18,960 nt of DNA from NCBI GenBank assembly GCA_045600865.1, contig JAZRYS010000233.1, forward strand, positions 1 to 18,960, read 5' to 3'. The position numbers and the translations under genes are program-made. Shown here one piece after another: positions 7,446 through 14,453 of the stretch (within the stretch, counting starts at the first letter, position 1; every line of letters begins with the position of its first letter). This DNA is from Aphodosoma sp045600865 (lineage in GTDB: Bacteria > Bacteroidota > Bacteroidia > Bacteroidales > Paludibacteraceae). A model generated the notes under the pieces. That model searched no databases. It was given only the letters and a program-made list of their open reading frames with translations, and had not been told where the DNA came from.

Positions 7446-8921
7446 ATGTCAACAAGGACTTTCAACTGGCGACAGGTGGTGATGCTGCTCGGCTCTTTGC
7501 TTGAGATAGAGGCTGCCTTCATGGCTCTATCGTCAATTGTCGCTTTTGTATATGCTGAATATTCACAATGGTATATGCTCGGTTCGGCGGTCATAACGGC
7601 TCTTTTTGGTCTTGTGTTGATATTGATAGGAAGAGGCAGTGCAAAGCAGATTGGCCTTCGGGAGGGTTACCTTATTGTCAGCCTTGTATGGGTGATTTTC
7701 TCGATATTTGGCATGTTGCCTTTTTTGCTGAGTGGGGCTATTGATAATGTGACGGATGCTTTCTTCGAGACCATGTCTGGATTTACTACAACCGGAGCGA
7801 CACTGCTGACAGACGTTGACCATTTCCCTAAAGGATTGCTTTTCTGGCGTGCCATTATGCAATGGCTTGGTGGTATGGGTATTATGGTCTTTTCGATGGC
7901 CGTGTTGCCTGCGTCTGGCTCAGGTATGCAGATGTACATGGCTGAGGTTACTGGTCCTACGTATGACAAGATCCAGCCGCGAATAAAAGATACCGCACGT
8001 AAGTTGTGGGAAATATACATGGCGCTTACAGTCGTTGCTTTTTTTGCGTTGTGGGCTGCAGGTATGAATTGGCATGATGCTGTGTGTCATGCTTTCACGA
8101 CCATGGCAACTGGCGGATTCTCGACCAAGCAGGCTTCTGTAGGCTATTGGTCGTCGCCTGCAATACATTATGTGCTTATAGTGTTTATGCTTGTTGCCAG
8201 TATCAACTTCTCGCTGTTGTACAATGCAGTGTTTCGCCAACAGTTGAAGCGTCTGTGGCGTGACGAGGAGTTGCGAGTCTTCCTGACGATTATTGGCTGT
8301 GTCACGCTTTACCTATTTGTAGCTTTGATATTGACAAGCGGCAGAAGTACTATGGGAGGAGTTGAACGTGATTTCAGGGATGCTTTGTTCCAGACAGTTG
8401 CGATACTGACGACTACTGGTTTCTGCACGACTGACTATATGCAGTGGCAACCCTCGCTGTGGATGTTGCTCTTTATACTCACCGCAGTTGGTGGATGTGC
8501 GGGTTCAACATCAGGAGGTATCAAGATTATCCGTACTCATATTACGATAAAGAATGTGCTCTTTGAATTCCGCCGTGTGCTGCATCCAAAGGCCATCATG
8601 CCTGTGCGCATCAATAAACGTGTTGTTCCTGAGAGTATTGTGAACAATATACATGCCTTCTTGATGATATTCTCTTTCCTGACTCTTTTTGGGACGATAG
8701 CCTTGCTGGCCATGGGAATGAAACTTGAAGAAGCTTTCGGGGCATCACTGGCTTCTATTTCGAACGTAGGTGTGGCTCTTGGCGAACTTGGCCCTTCTGG
8801 CGGCTATGCTGGCGTGCCTGCTGCCGGAAAATGGTTGCTTTCGTGGCTTATGCTTGTCGGCCGTCTGGAGCTCTTCACGATATTGCTGATATTTGCTCCG
8901 TCATTCTGGAAGAGAGGATAG
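7446..8921 (+). CDS. trkH: Trk/Ktr potassium transporter membrane subunit TrkH
   Basis: TrkH is the potassium-conducting membrane subunit partnered by TrkA. The 491-residue protein is highly hydrophobic and shows the four pore-loop filters of the family: TTTGATLL (114-121), TMATGGFST (219-227), LTTTGFCTT (321-329) and SNVGVALG (439-446). Each carries the filter glycine. GCAGSTSGGIK (350-360) is a conserved family signature. The ATG lies 3 bases after the trkA stop. The last codon is followed by TAG at 8919-8921, which directly abuts the stop codon of the convergent ubiA-like gene; no terminator is visible between them. Confidence 0.96.
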   Translation: MSTRTFNWRQVVMLLGSLLEIEAAFMALSSIVAFVYAEYSQWYMLGSAVITALFGLVLILIGRGSAKQIGLREGYLIVSLVWVIFSIFGMLPFLLSGAIDNVTDAFFETMSGFTTTGATLLTDVDHFPKGLLFWRAIMQWLGGMGIMVFSMAVLPASGSGMQMYMAEVTGPTYDKIQPRIKDTARKLWEIYMALTVVAFFALWAAGMNWHDAVCHAFTTMATGGFSTKQASVGYWSSPAIHYVLIVFMLVASINFSLLYNAVFRQQLKRLWRDEELRVFLTIIGCVTLYLFVALILTSGRSTMGGVERDFRDALFQTVAILTTTGFCTTDYMQWQPSLWMLLFILTAVGGCAGSTSGGIKIIRTHITIKNVLFEFRRVLHPKAIMPVRINKRVVPESIVNNIHAFLMIFSFLTLFGTIALLAMGMKLEEAFGASLASISNVGVALGELGPSGGYAGVPAAGKWLLSWLMLVGRLELFTILLIFAPSFWKRG

Positions 8922-9812
8922 TTACAGGTATATCAATATGAAAAATGAGACAATCCATCCTGCGATACATAATTGCAAGAAGGTGTCTTGAGATACTACT
9001 TTTATTGGGTTTCCGCTTTTGTGATCCACTATTGTTAATTGTAAGTATCTGATTATTCCTGCAAGTACAAAGATTCCGGTGAAATAGATATGCTTAGAAC
9101 CCATTCTAGTCATGACATCATCTGACAGAGTGTACATTATGTAGCATACTATTGTAACACTGGCAATTATTCCCAACAAAAGATTCATGAACGAACTGTT
9201 GTACCGTGCAATGTTTGCTCTGTGTTTCAGTCCGTTTTCTTCAAACGCTACAACGTCGTCACGTCTTTTTGCTGTGGCTATGAACAGTGCACACAAAAAT
9301 GTCACCATGATTATCCAATGAGAAAGTGCTATTCCTGACACTACGCCACCTACTACTAATCTTAAAAGAAATCCTGCTGCCACAATCAAGAGGTCAATGA
9401 TGCTGAAGTTCTTCAACTTGACGCAATAAGCAATGTTTAGCAGGATATATATCATGATAATTGAAACGGTTGCTAATATTATAGTGATGTCGGTTTTTCC
9501 TGCCATTATTGAAAATAGGATAGACAGAACCCAGCAGATAGCCATGACAATGTACCCGGCCGTGGCGGATACTTTACCGCTTGCTATAGGCCTTTTGCAC
9601 TTTGATGGATGTAATCTGTCTGATTCGGCATCACATATATCATTTAGACAATAGACACCGCTTGAAGCAAGGCAGAATGCTATGAATGCAAACAGGACAG
9701 GAACCCATTTCGTCTTGTCCATCAAATGTTGCCCGAAAAACAAGGGCAGTATGACAAAGACGTTCTTTACATATTGGTATGGTCTTATAAGGTAAAGTAA
9801 ATCTCTAATCAT
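8922..9812 (-). CDS. UbiA-family transferase, like decaprenyl-phosphate phosphoribosyltransferase
   Basis: The mycobacterial relative Rv3806c transfers 5-phosphoribose from PRPP to decaprenyl phosphate, the first step to lipid-linked arabinofuranose. The 296-residue product has about eight to nine membrane helices and the family's two polar loops. The first is N57-D58-x2-D61-x3-D65, followed by RLHPSKCKRPIASG (a K-RPIA signature, about 66-79). The second is ATAKRRDDVVAFEENG at about 179-194. The RPIASG motif and the K-R second loop resemble the PRPP-using branch more than ubiquinone or heme prenyltransferases. The ATG at 9812 is chosen because it overlaps the upstream stop as ATGA and begins MIRDLLYLIRPYQYVKN. 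A further in-frame 42 codons only cover the neighbour's end. It is last of three coupled genes, with HAD phosphatase and membrane protein. The exact lipid and sugar are not shown by sequence. Confidence 0.85.
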   Translation of the reverse strand: MIRDLLYLIRPYQYVKNVFVILPLFFGQHLMDKTKWVPVLFAFIAFCLASSGVYCLNDICDAESDRLHPSKCKRPIASGKVSATAGYIVMAICWVLSILFSIMAGKTDITIILATVSIIMIYILLNIAYCVKLKNFSIIDLLIVAAGFLLRLVVGGVVSGIALSHWIIMVTFLCALFIATAKRRDDVVAFEENGLKHRANIARYNSSFMNLLLGIIASVTIVCYIMYTLSDDVMTRMGSKHIYFTGIFVLAGIIRYLQLTIVDHKSGNPIKVVSQDTFLQLCIAGWIVSFFILIYL

Positions 9813-11122
9813 AATGATGTGAATAATTGTGCCATTGAATTGAACAGTTCTTGGTATTCTATGTAAAGGTTGCGGTTGATTGATACTCCACAGCAGAAAG
9901 TGAATGGCATCATGAATAATGCGAATAGATAAAACCAAATAGTGTTTACGGCAGGGATGCTTGCGATGTCGTCGTAAATGAGTCTCGACATCTTGCCAAG
10001 AATTGGAATTTCAAAGTCGTAGGAGTATTTGGAAGAAAGATACACAACAAACAGACTTGGAAAAATCAGGGAGTACATAGTTCTTCCCAGATCGCATGAC
10101 AAGACAGTAAGCATAGGTAAGTGACATGCCAATAGAAACAGGAATACGGAACTGAGCATTATGCGCTTTTTCCTTTCGCAGACATTCCTGCAAGGAATGT
10201 TCATTGTGAGAAACCAGCAACAGAGCATCATAATCAGCGAACCGGATACGAAGTCTAAACTTTGTTCTGTGTCAAGGCGGTAGTTCTGATTTAGATGTGT
10301 AAGCATAGTCTGACGGGATGACCTGCCAAGGAAATTGATGGCTCCAGGTATTTCATCTGGCTTGTATTTTGCATCTATGTGTTCAAAAAGAGGTTGCCAT
10401 GATTCCCATATTATTTCTTCTTTCTCGACAGAACCCCTTCCAAATACCACTATCACAGCCATCACAAGCAGTGGTGTTGCAAATACTTTCAGACATTGTC
10501 TGACTCTGCAGAAGAAACTGCCATTAACAGATGTCCAATAGATTATGATTGAAAGTGGTACAATGTAGAAAAAACATGGTTCATAGATGAGAAGAGCTGC
10601 GTCTGTAATTAAGATGCTAAATATCAGAAAAGACTTTTTTTTGCTTGTGATGTATTTGAACAGCAGATTGAAGACCTCGAATGTCAACATCAACATCATG
10701 AAATCTCTCCTGTAATAGAATATGCCGATTACAATTGCCAATGGCAGAATGGGAAACCATTTCATTCTTTTGCAGATGAAATAGGTCAGCACGCAAAGCG
10801 AAACCGTCAGAAATATTTCGAAACCATATACAGCATGATGCAAGACAAATGGATGAATTTGAAAGAGCCACAAAAGTACTTGCCCCATAATTCCTCGGCG
10901 GACAAATCCTCCTTCATAGTTTATCATGAAATCAGCAACGCTGAACCCATGATAGGCCCATTCTGAATTCCAATCTTCGTGAATGGACATCCATATCCGA
11001 TAAACAAGACAGAGACACAATGCCAATGTCACAGTTGCTGCGACAATGATCTCTGCTTTTCTGACTGTTTCATCTTTCTCTGCGACTCTCCATTTATTGA
11101 AAAAGCCGATTATCTTTTTCAT
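9809..11122 (-). CDS. Polytopic membrane protein, possible GT-C-like glycosyltransferase
   Basis: I do not recognise a characterised family. The 437-residue protein has roughly ten hydrophobic helices, the first at about 24-45. A conspicuous polar segment, NYEGGFVRRGIMG (68-80), lies after an acidic/aromatic stretch (HEDWNSEWAYHG) placed just after the first helix. This early non-cytoplasmic loop with acidic residues recalls the first loop of GT-C glycosyltransferases that use polyprenyl-phosphate sugars, but this is inference. A soluble loop lies at about 232-285. It starts 9 bases after the HAD phosphatase gene and overlaps the UbiA gene by 4 bases, so the three are translated together. A flippase or polymerase role is the alternative. 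The region is visibly more AT-rich than its neighbours. Confidence 0.8.
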   Translation of the reverse strand: MKKIIGFFNKWRVAEKDETVRKAEIIVAATVTLALCLCLVYRIWMSIHEDWNSEWAYHGFSVADFMINYEGGFVRRGIMGQVLLWLFQIHPFVLHHAVYGFEIFLTVSLCVLTYFICKRMKWFPILPLAIVIGIFYYRRDFMMLMLTFEVFNLLFKYITSKKKSFLIFSILITDAALLIYEPCFFYIVPLSIIIYWTSVNGSFFCRVRQCLKVFATPLLVMAVIVVFGRGSVEKEEIIWESWQPLFEHIDAKYKPDEIPGAINFLGRSSRQTMLTHLNQNYRLDTEQSLDFVSGSLIMMLCCWFLTMNIPCRNVCERKKRIMLSSVFLFLLACHLPMLTVLSCDLGRTMYSLIFPSLFVVYLSSKYSYDFEIPILGKMSRLIYDDIASIPAVNTIWFYLFALFMMPFTFCCGVSINRNLYIEYQELFNSMAQLFTSL

Positions 11123-11131
11123 GATAATATG

Positions 11132-11728
11132 TTATATTATTATGCCTTCGTCAGCAAGGTTCACCATTTCGTAGTCTCCTTTGCTGTCTCCACAGGCAAA
11201 TAGAAAATAATCGTTTCTATGTGGCTCGATTTTTAAAAACCTATTGACTTTTTCTTTGCCAAAACAATTTTTTGATTTGAATCTTCCGGAAAGAAGACCA
11301 TTGTCATCAACTTCCACCTCTGTCGCTATGACACTGTCTATACCAATTAAGTCACAAAAGGGTTTTACCCACTCTGTAATGCTTGCTGATATAACGTAAG
11401 TCCTTGAGCCTTTCCCTTGCTGTGTTTTGATTAATTTTAGCACATCTGCTTTAGTGAATTGCTGTATTTTTTCTGCAAATGCCTCGCCGTGTTTCTTGAA
11501 CCTTTTATATTCCATGCCTTTGAAGAAATGGCTGAACAACATTTGTTTTGCCTTCCCTCTGGAATATAGGCCAACTTTCATCAGTGCTATTATCGGTGAA
11601 TATAACAAAAAAGCCAGCACCATTCTTCTTAAACCAAACACAAATTTAACAAATTCCACGAATGTGTCCTTGCTTGTTATGGTGCCGTCAAAGTCAAATA
11701 TTGCTATTTGTCGTTTTGCATTTTTCAT
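11132..11728 (-). CDS. HAD-IB family phosphatase (phosphoserine-phosphatase-like)
   Basis: The 198-residue protein has the complete HAD motif set. Motif I is FDFDGT with nucleophile D12 and D14. Motif II is YVISAS with S114. The motif III lysine is K158 or K160, and motif IV is ACGDSKGD (178-185). A helical cap lies at about 20-95. It hydrolyses a phosphomonoester in the cytosol. Next to a phosphoribosyltransferase-like UbiA protein, the likely substrate is the 5-phosphate of a polyprenyl-phosphate-phosphopentose, but this is inferred from context. A hydrophobic stretch (about 29-50) may bring it to the membrane. The ATG at 11728 places motif I at the usual position. In-frame codons further upstream run back through a hairpin into secG and are rejected. 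An ATG at 11743 (five codons longer) lies in the hairpin stem. Confidence 0.88.
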   Translation of the reverse strand: MKNAKRQIAIFDFDGTITSKDTFVEFVKFVFGLRRMVLAFLLYSPIIALMKVGLYSRGKAKQMLFSHFFKGMEYKRFKKHGEAFAEKIQQFTKADVLKLIKTQQGKGSRTYVISASITEWVKPFCDLIGIDSVIATEVEVDDNGLLSGRFKSKNCFGKEKVNRFLKIEPHRNDYFLFACGDSKGDYEMVNLADEGIII

Positions 11729-11732
11729 AAGC

Positions 11733-11762
11733 AAAACCACCATCACGACGAATGGTGGTTTT
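11733..11762. terminator. Hairpin between secG and the HAD phosphatase gene
   Basis: An 11-bp stem (AAAACCACCAT with ATGGTGGTTTT) encloses an 8-base loop. On the minus strand, in the direction of the genes, only TTTT follows before the HAD start 4 bases on, so termination may be partial. On the plus strand the T run is six long. It may attenuate expression from the secG operon or hide the HAD start. Confidence 0.65.
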
Positions 11763-11783
11763 TTAGATATCTGAAGGCTGTGG

Positions 11784-12074
11784 TTATTCCATCTCGCCTG
11801 GTGTGGCAGGCAACTCAACCTGATCAGAAATCTCAGAGTTGGTTGCAACTCCGCTCTTGCTTGCTGCCGACGAAGCAATGCAGAGAACGACAATTATTGC
11901 TACCAAGATCCATGTGACTTTTTCTACAGCCTCTGTTGTTTTTCTTACTCCGAGTATTTGATTGCCGCCTGCAAAGTTGGAAGCAAGCCCGCCTCCCTTG
12001 GATTTCTGCATCAATACGAGGGCTATCATAGCCAGCGACAAAATCACGATTACTACTGTTAAAACACTTCCCAT
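11784..12074 (-). CDS. secG: Preprotein translocase subunit SecG
   Basis: SecG is the small accessory subunit of the SecYEG inner-membrane translocon. The 96-residue protein has two membrane helices (about 3-21 and 53-72) joined by the family signature MQKSKGGGLASNFAGG (22-37). A polar tail rich in acidic residues and prolines follows, ending TPGEME. The start lies 1 base before the stop of the upstream gene, which points to operon expression. A good promoter inside that gene (12120-12151) should also drive secG with a leader of about 40 bases. Its products serve envelope export, like lptE two genes upstream. Confidence 0.95.
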   Translation of the reverse strand: MGSVLTVVIVILSLAMIALVLMQKSKGGGLASNFAGGNQILGVRKTTEAVEKVTWILVAIIVVLCIASSAASKSGVATNSEISDQVELPATPGEME

Positions 12075-12075
12075 T

Positions 12076-12666
12076 TTATTTGTTATTTATTATAGTTTCC
12101 AACCACTTTATTTGGACTGCAAAGGTAGCACTTTTTTTTGAATTGCTCAAATTTATTGACCTTAAAATTTCAAGAGCTTCGGAATATTTTTTACAACTTA
12201 TTAATTCTTTGATTTTTAACTCTTTATCTTTGCTGTTGATGTTGCTTTCGGTTATCCTGACCTTTTCTTCGTTCTCTAAAGTCTTTTTCTGAGCTTCTTT
12301 TTTCTCTTTTTCGGCGAGCCTGTTTGCCTTTAATTTCCGTGCCAACTCAATCAAAGTGGCTTTGTCGCCATCATTTCGTTTGTCAACATCGCCAAACCAG
12401 TCGCTGGATGTTGCCGCCAGCTCAGGGAAGGCATATTCCACCTTGCGTTGCGTCATGAAATGGTAAAATTCTTCCCTGTCGCTAAGTCTGAGCCCCAACC
12501 TCATCAGTTCATGTTCGAAGGAGATGTCATCGTTCCTATAAAGCGTGCGCAGGTAGTGCCAGAGTACCATCTCGCAGGCTGGGTACATTTCCACTGCTTG
12601 TCGCCATTCTTCTGATTCCAGTTCTTTCAGTCCATGCAGGCTTTTTGTCAAGTCTTCGCGTTTCAT
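12076..12666 (-). CDS. Small helical protein between lptE and secG, possibly TPR-like
   Basis: No named family is recognised. The 196-residue protein is soluble with no signal peptide. The N-terminal 95 residues are helical with aromatic pairs (MVLWHYLRTLYR, REEFYHFM). A highly charged lysine/glutamate helix at about 105-150 is probably a coiled coil. The last 45 residues (KIKELISCKKYSEALEILRS) look like a single tetratricopeptide-type helical hairpin. It starts 7 bases after lptE and its stop is 1 base from secG. This place in an lptE-secG gene order seems conserved in Bacteroidales from memory, suggesting an envelope-related role. Its 3' end contains the secG promoter, so its last codons are under dual constraint. 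Confidence 0.8.
   Translation of the reverse strand: MKREDLTKSLHGLKELESEEWRQAVEMYPACEMVLWHYLRTLYRNDDISFEHELMRLGLRLSDREEFYHFMTQRKVEYAFPELAATSSDWFGDVDKRNDGDKATLIELARKLKANRLAEKEKKEAQKKTLENEEKVRITESNINSKDKELKIKELISCKKYSEALEILRSINLSNSKKSATFAVQIKWLETIINNK
12120..12151 (-). promoter_or_regulatory. Internal promoter for secG within the upstream gene
   Basis: On the minus strand TTTG (12151-12148), a 20-base spacer and TACCTTTG (12127-12120) match the Bacteroidetes consensus. The start site would lie near 12113, giving a leader of about 40 bases to secG. The motif lies within the last 25 codons of the 12076-12666 gene. Confidence 0.78.
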
Positions 12667-12673
12667 ATACTGA

Positions 12674-13174
12674 CTACCAGTTTGCTACCGTTGCATTGAA
12701 TATCTGGTCAACAACCTCTTCAATCATCTCGGTTATCAATGAATCCTGTACGTCATTGAGGGTGCTTGAAGAAGAGAATGTGCGGAATGACGAGAATGTC
12801 TGGTCTATTTCCTCGCCAGTGACGTTGTTGACAAAATGAATCTTCACTGTCATTGTCAACTTGTTTTCAGAAGCACGATTGTCTGCGCCAATGGCTGTTG
12901 CTGCAAGCTGATAGCCGGTGATTGCTCCTTCAAGTGTGAAATCTCCACCACGTTTCAGGATGTCGAGTCTTGTCTGCTGTGCAAATTTTGATGTTAGTGC
13001 CTCGTTGAACTGTATGGTCAACGGGGTATAGACAAGTGCTGCCTGATTGGGAAACTCGCTGATGGTGATGGATTTAGTTTTGCTATAATCGATGCTTGCA
13101 CCATTGAATTTATAGGAAATGGTGCACCCTGTCATCATCAGTAAACTTAATGCCAAAATAATATAGTGTCTCAT
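12674..13174 (-). CDS. lptE: LptE-like outer-membrane LPS assembly lipoprotein
   Basis: LptE plugs the LptD barrel that inserts lipopolysaccharide in the outer membrane. The 166-residue product has a lipoprotein signal peptide, MRHYIILALSLLMMTGC, with lipobox LMMTGC and lipidated C17. It is followed by YKFNGASIDYSKTKSITI, PNQAALVYTPLTIQFNEAL and DLTLEGAI-like strands typical of the Bacteroidetes LptE family. I chose the ATG at 13174. A TTG three codons upstream (13183) overlaps the sigma-54 regulator stop and is possible but unneeded. The gene is 5 bases after that regulator and 7 bases before the helical-protein gene, so all are co-transcribed. Confidence 0.85.
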   Translation of the reverse strand: MRHYIILALSLLMMTGCTISYKFNGASIDYSKTKSITISEFPNQAALVYTPLTIQFNEALTSKFAQQTRLDILKRGGDFTLEGAITGYQLAATAIGADNRASENKLTMTVKIHFVNNVTGEEIDQTFSSFRTFSSSSTLNDVQDSLITEMIEEVVDQIFNATVANW

Positions 13175-13179
13175 AGTTT

Positions 13180-14436
13180 TCAATTTTCGTCCAACCCATA
13201 TTTGCTTATTTTTCTGTACAGAGTCCTTTGCGAGATGTCAAGTTCCTGGGCTGCCAGACGGCGGTTGCCCTTGTATTTATCAAGGGCTTTCTCGATGAGC
13301 TCACGTTCCTTGTCTGTGATGGAGAGTGACTCTTCGACATACTCTTCAACGTCCATTATATGACCGGCAGGTTGTTTCTTTACCTGCTCTACGTGGCTTA
13401 TTGCAGACTCTACGGCAGCTTCAACCATAGGGACAGTGCTTTCGATTGCAGTGGGTGTGGCAACAACCTGTTCGACAGGAGTGGTCACATATTTGCCTTG
13501 AGTGATGTCGCTGATGACCTTTTTCATCTCTGCCATGTCTTTTTTCATGTCGAAAAGCACTTGGTAGAGAATCTCACGCTCGTTGGCAAAACTCTTGTCC
13601 TGACTTTCGTGTTCGCTGCGTGCAAGCACAGGCAATGCGTTGTTTTCGTATTGCGGCATGTATTTCAGCAAGATTGCGGCATCTATTTCGCGTTCTCTTT
13701 CGAGTATGGAAATCTGCTCTGTGAAGTTTTTTAGTTCACGTATGTTTCCACGCCAGTAGCCTTTGCATAGCAATGCTGTTGCATCAGGCGTCAGCCTTAC
13801 AGGAGGCATCTGATTGCGGTCGGCAAAGTCTTTGGCAAACTTGCGGAACAGCAGCGGGATGTCATCCTTGCGCTCTCTCAGTGGCGGTATGCTGACAGGT
13901 ATTGCATTCAGACGATAATAGAGGTCTGCACGGAAACGTCCCTCTTTTATTGCCTTGTCCATGTCAACATTGGTGGCTGCAACAACACGCACGTTCGCTT
14001 TCTGCACCTTGTTCGAGCCTACACGAATGAACTCTCCAGCCTCCAGCACTCGCAAGAGCCTGACTTGTGTGGAGAGAGGCAACTCTCCCACCTCGTCAAG
14101 AAAAATCGTCCCTCCGTCAGCCTCCTCGAAATATCCTTTATGGTCGGCCACAGCACTGGTGAATGCACCTTTCACATGACCGAAAAGTTCTGAATCTATT
14201 GTTCCTTCCGGTATTGCACCGCAGTTTATTGCAAAATATGGTTTTGTCTTTCTGAGACTGAATTGGTGAATAATCTTTGGTATAACCTCCTTTCCTACAC
14301 CACTTTCGCCTCTTACAAGCACCGAAAGGTCTGTCGGTGCAACCTGCACTGCAACGTCAATAGCTCGGTTCAAAGCTTCGCTGAGACCTACAATGCCAAA
14401 ACGTTGCTTGATTTCCTGAATTCTTTGAATTTCCAT
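13180..14436 (-). CDS. Sigma-54-dependent transcriptional activator without receiver domain
   Basis: Such proteins use ATP hydrolysis to remodel RpoN RNA polymerase. The 418-residue protein starts directly with the AAA+ domain: Walker A GESGVGKE (43-50), the sigma-54 contact loop GAFTSA (90-95), Walker B TIFLDEVGEL (110-119) and arginine-finger region FRADLYYRL (168-176). A Fis-type helix-turn-helix ends the protein (about 380-418, GNRRLAAQELDISQRTLYRK). Between them, about 275-375 is a low-complexity linker with a short coiled coil. There is no N-terminal phosphorylation domain, as in PspF, so control must come from a partner protein or expression. The contact loop deviates from the classical GAFTGA. 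It sits 17 bases after pdxB and 5 bases before lptE, so a role in envelope gene control is likely but inferred. Confidence 0.93.
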   Translation of the reverse strand: MEIQRIQEIKQRFGIVGLSEALNRAIDVAVQVAPTDLSVLVRGESGVGKEVIPKIIHQFSLRKTKPYFAINCGAIPEGTIDSELFGHVKGAFTSAVADHKGYFEEADGGTIFLDEVGELPLSTQVRLLRVLEAGEFIRVGSNKVQKANVRVVAATNVDMDKAIKEGRFRADLYYRLNAIPVSIPPLRERKDDIPLLFRKFAKDFADRNQMPPVRLTPDATALLCKGYWRGNIRELKNFTEQISILEREREIDAAILLKYMPQYENNALPVLARSEHESQDKSFANEREILYQVLFDMKKDMAEMKKVISDITQGKYVTTPVEQVVATPTAIESTVPMVEAAVESAISHVEQVKKQPAGHIMDVEEYVEESLSITDKERELIEKALDKYKGNRRLAAQELDISQRTLYRKISKYGLDEN

Positions 14437-14453
14437 AGTATTTTGTAGTTTTT

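Noticed and set aside
9813..9938. 42-codon N-terminal extension of the UbiA-like protein
   Set aside because: The extension lies entirely in the upstream membrane-protein gene; the ATG at 9812 gives the typical family N-terminus and an ATGA overlap.
11641..11648. TAAATTTG on the minus strand inside the HAD gene as a promoter
   Set aside because: It has no TTTG box at 19-21 bases and lies mid-gene; such boxes occur by chance in AT-rich DNA.
11729..11893. N-terminal extension of the HAD phosphatase into secG
   Set aside because: It runs through a hairpin and the secG 3' end, and would put the HAD nucleophile far too deep in the protein.
13175..13183. TTG start of lptE overlapping the regulator stop
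   Set aside because: The ATG at 13174 gives a standard lipoprotein signal peptide; TTG remains possible but is not needed.
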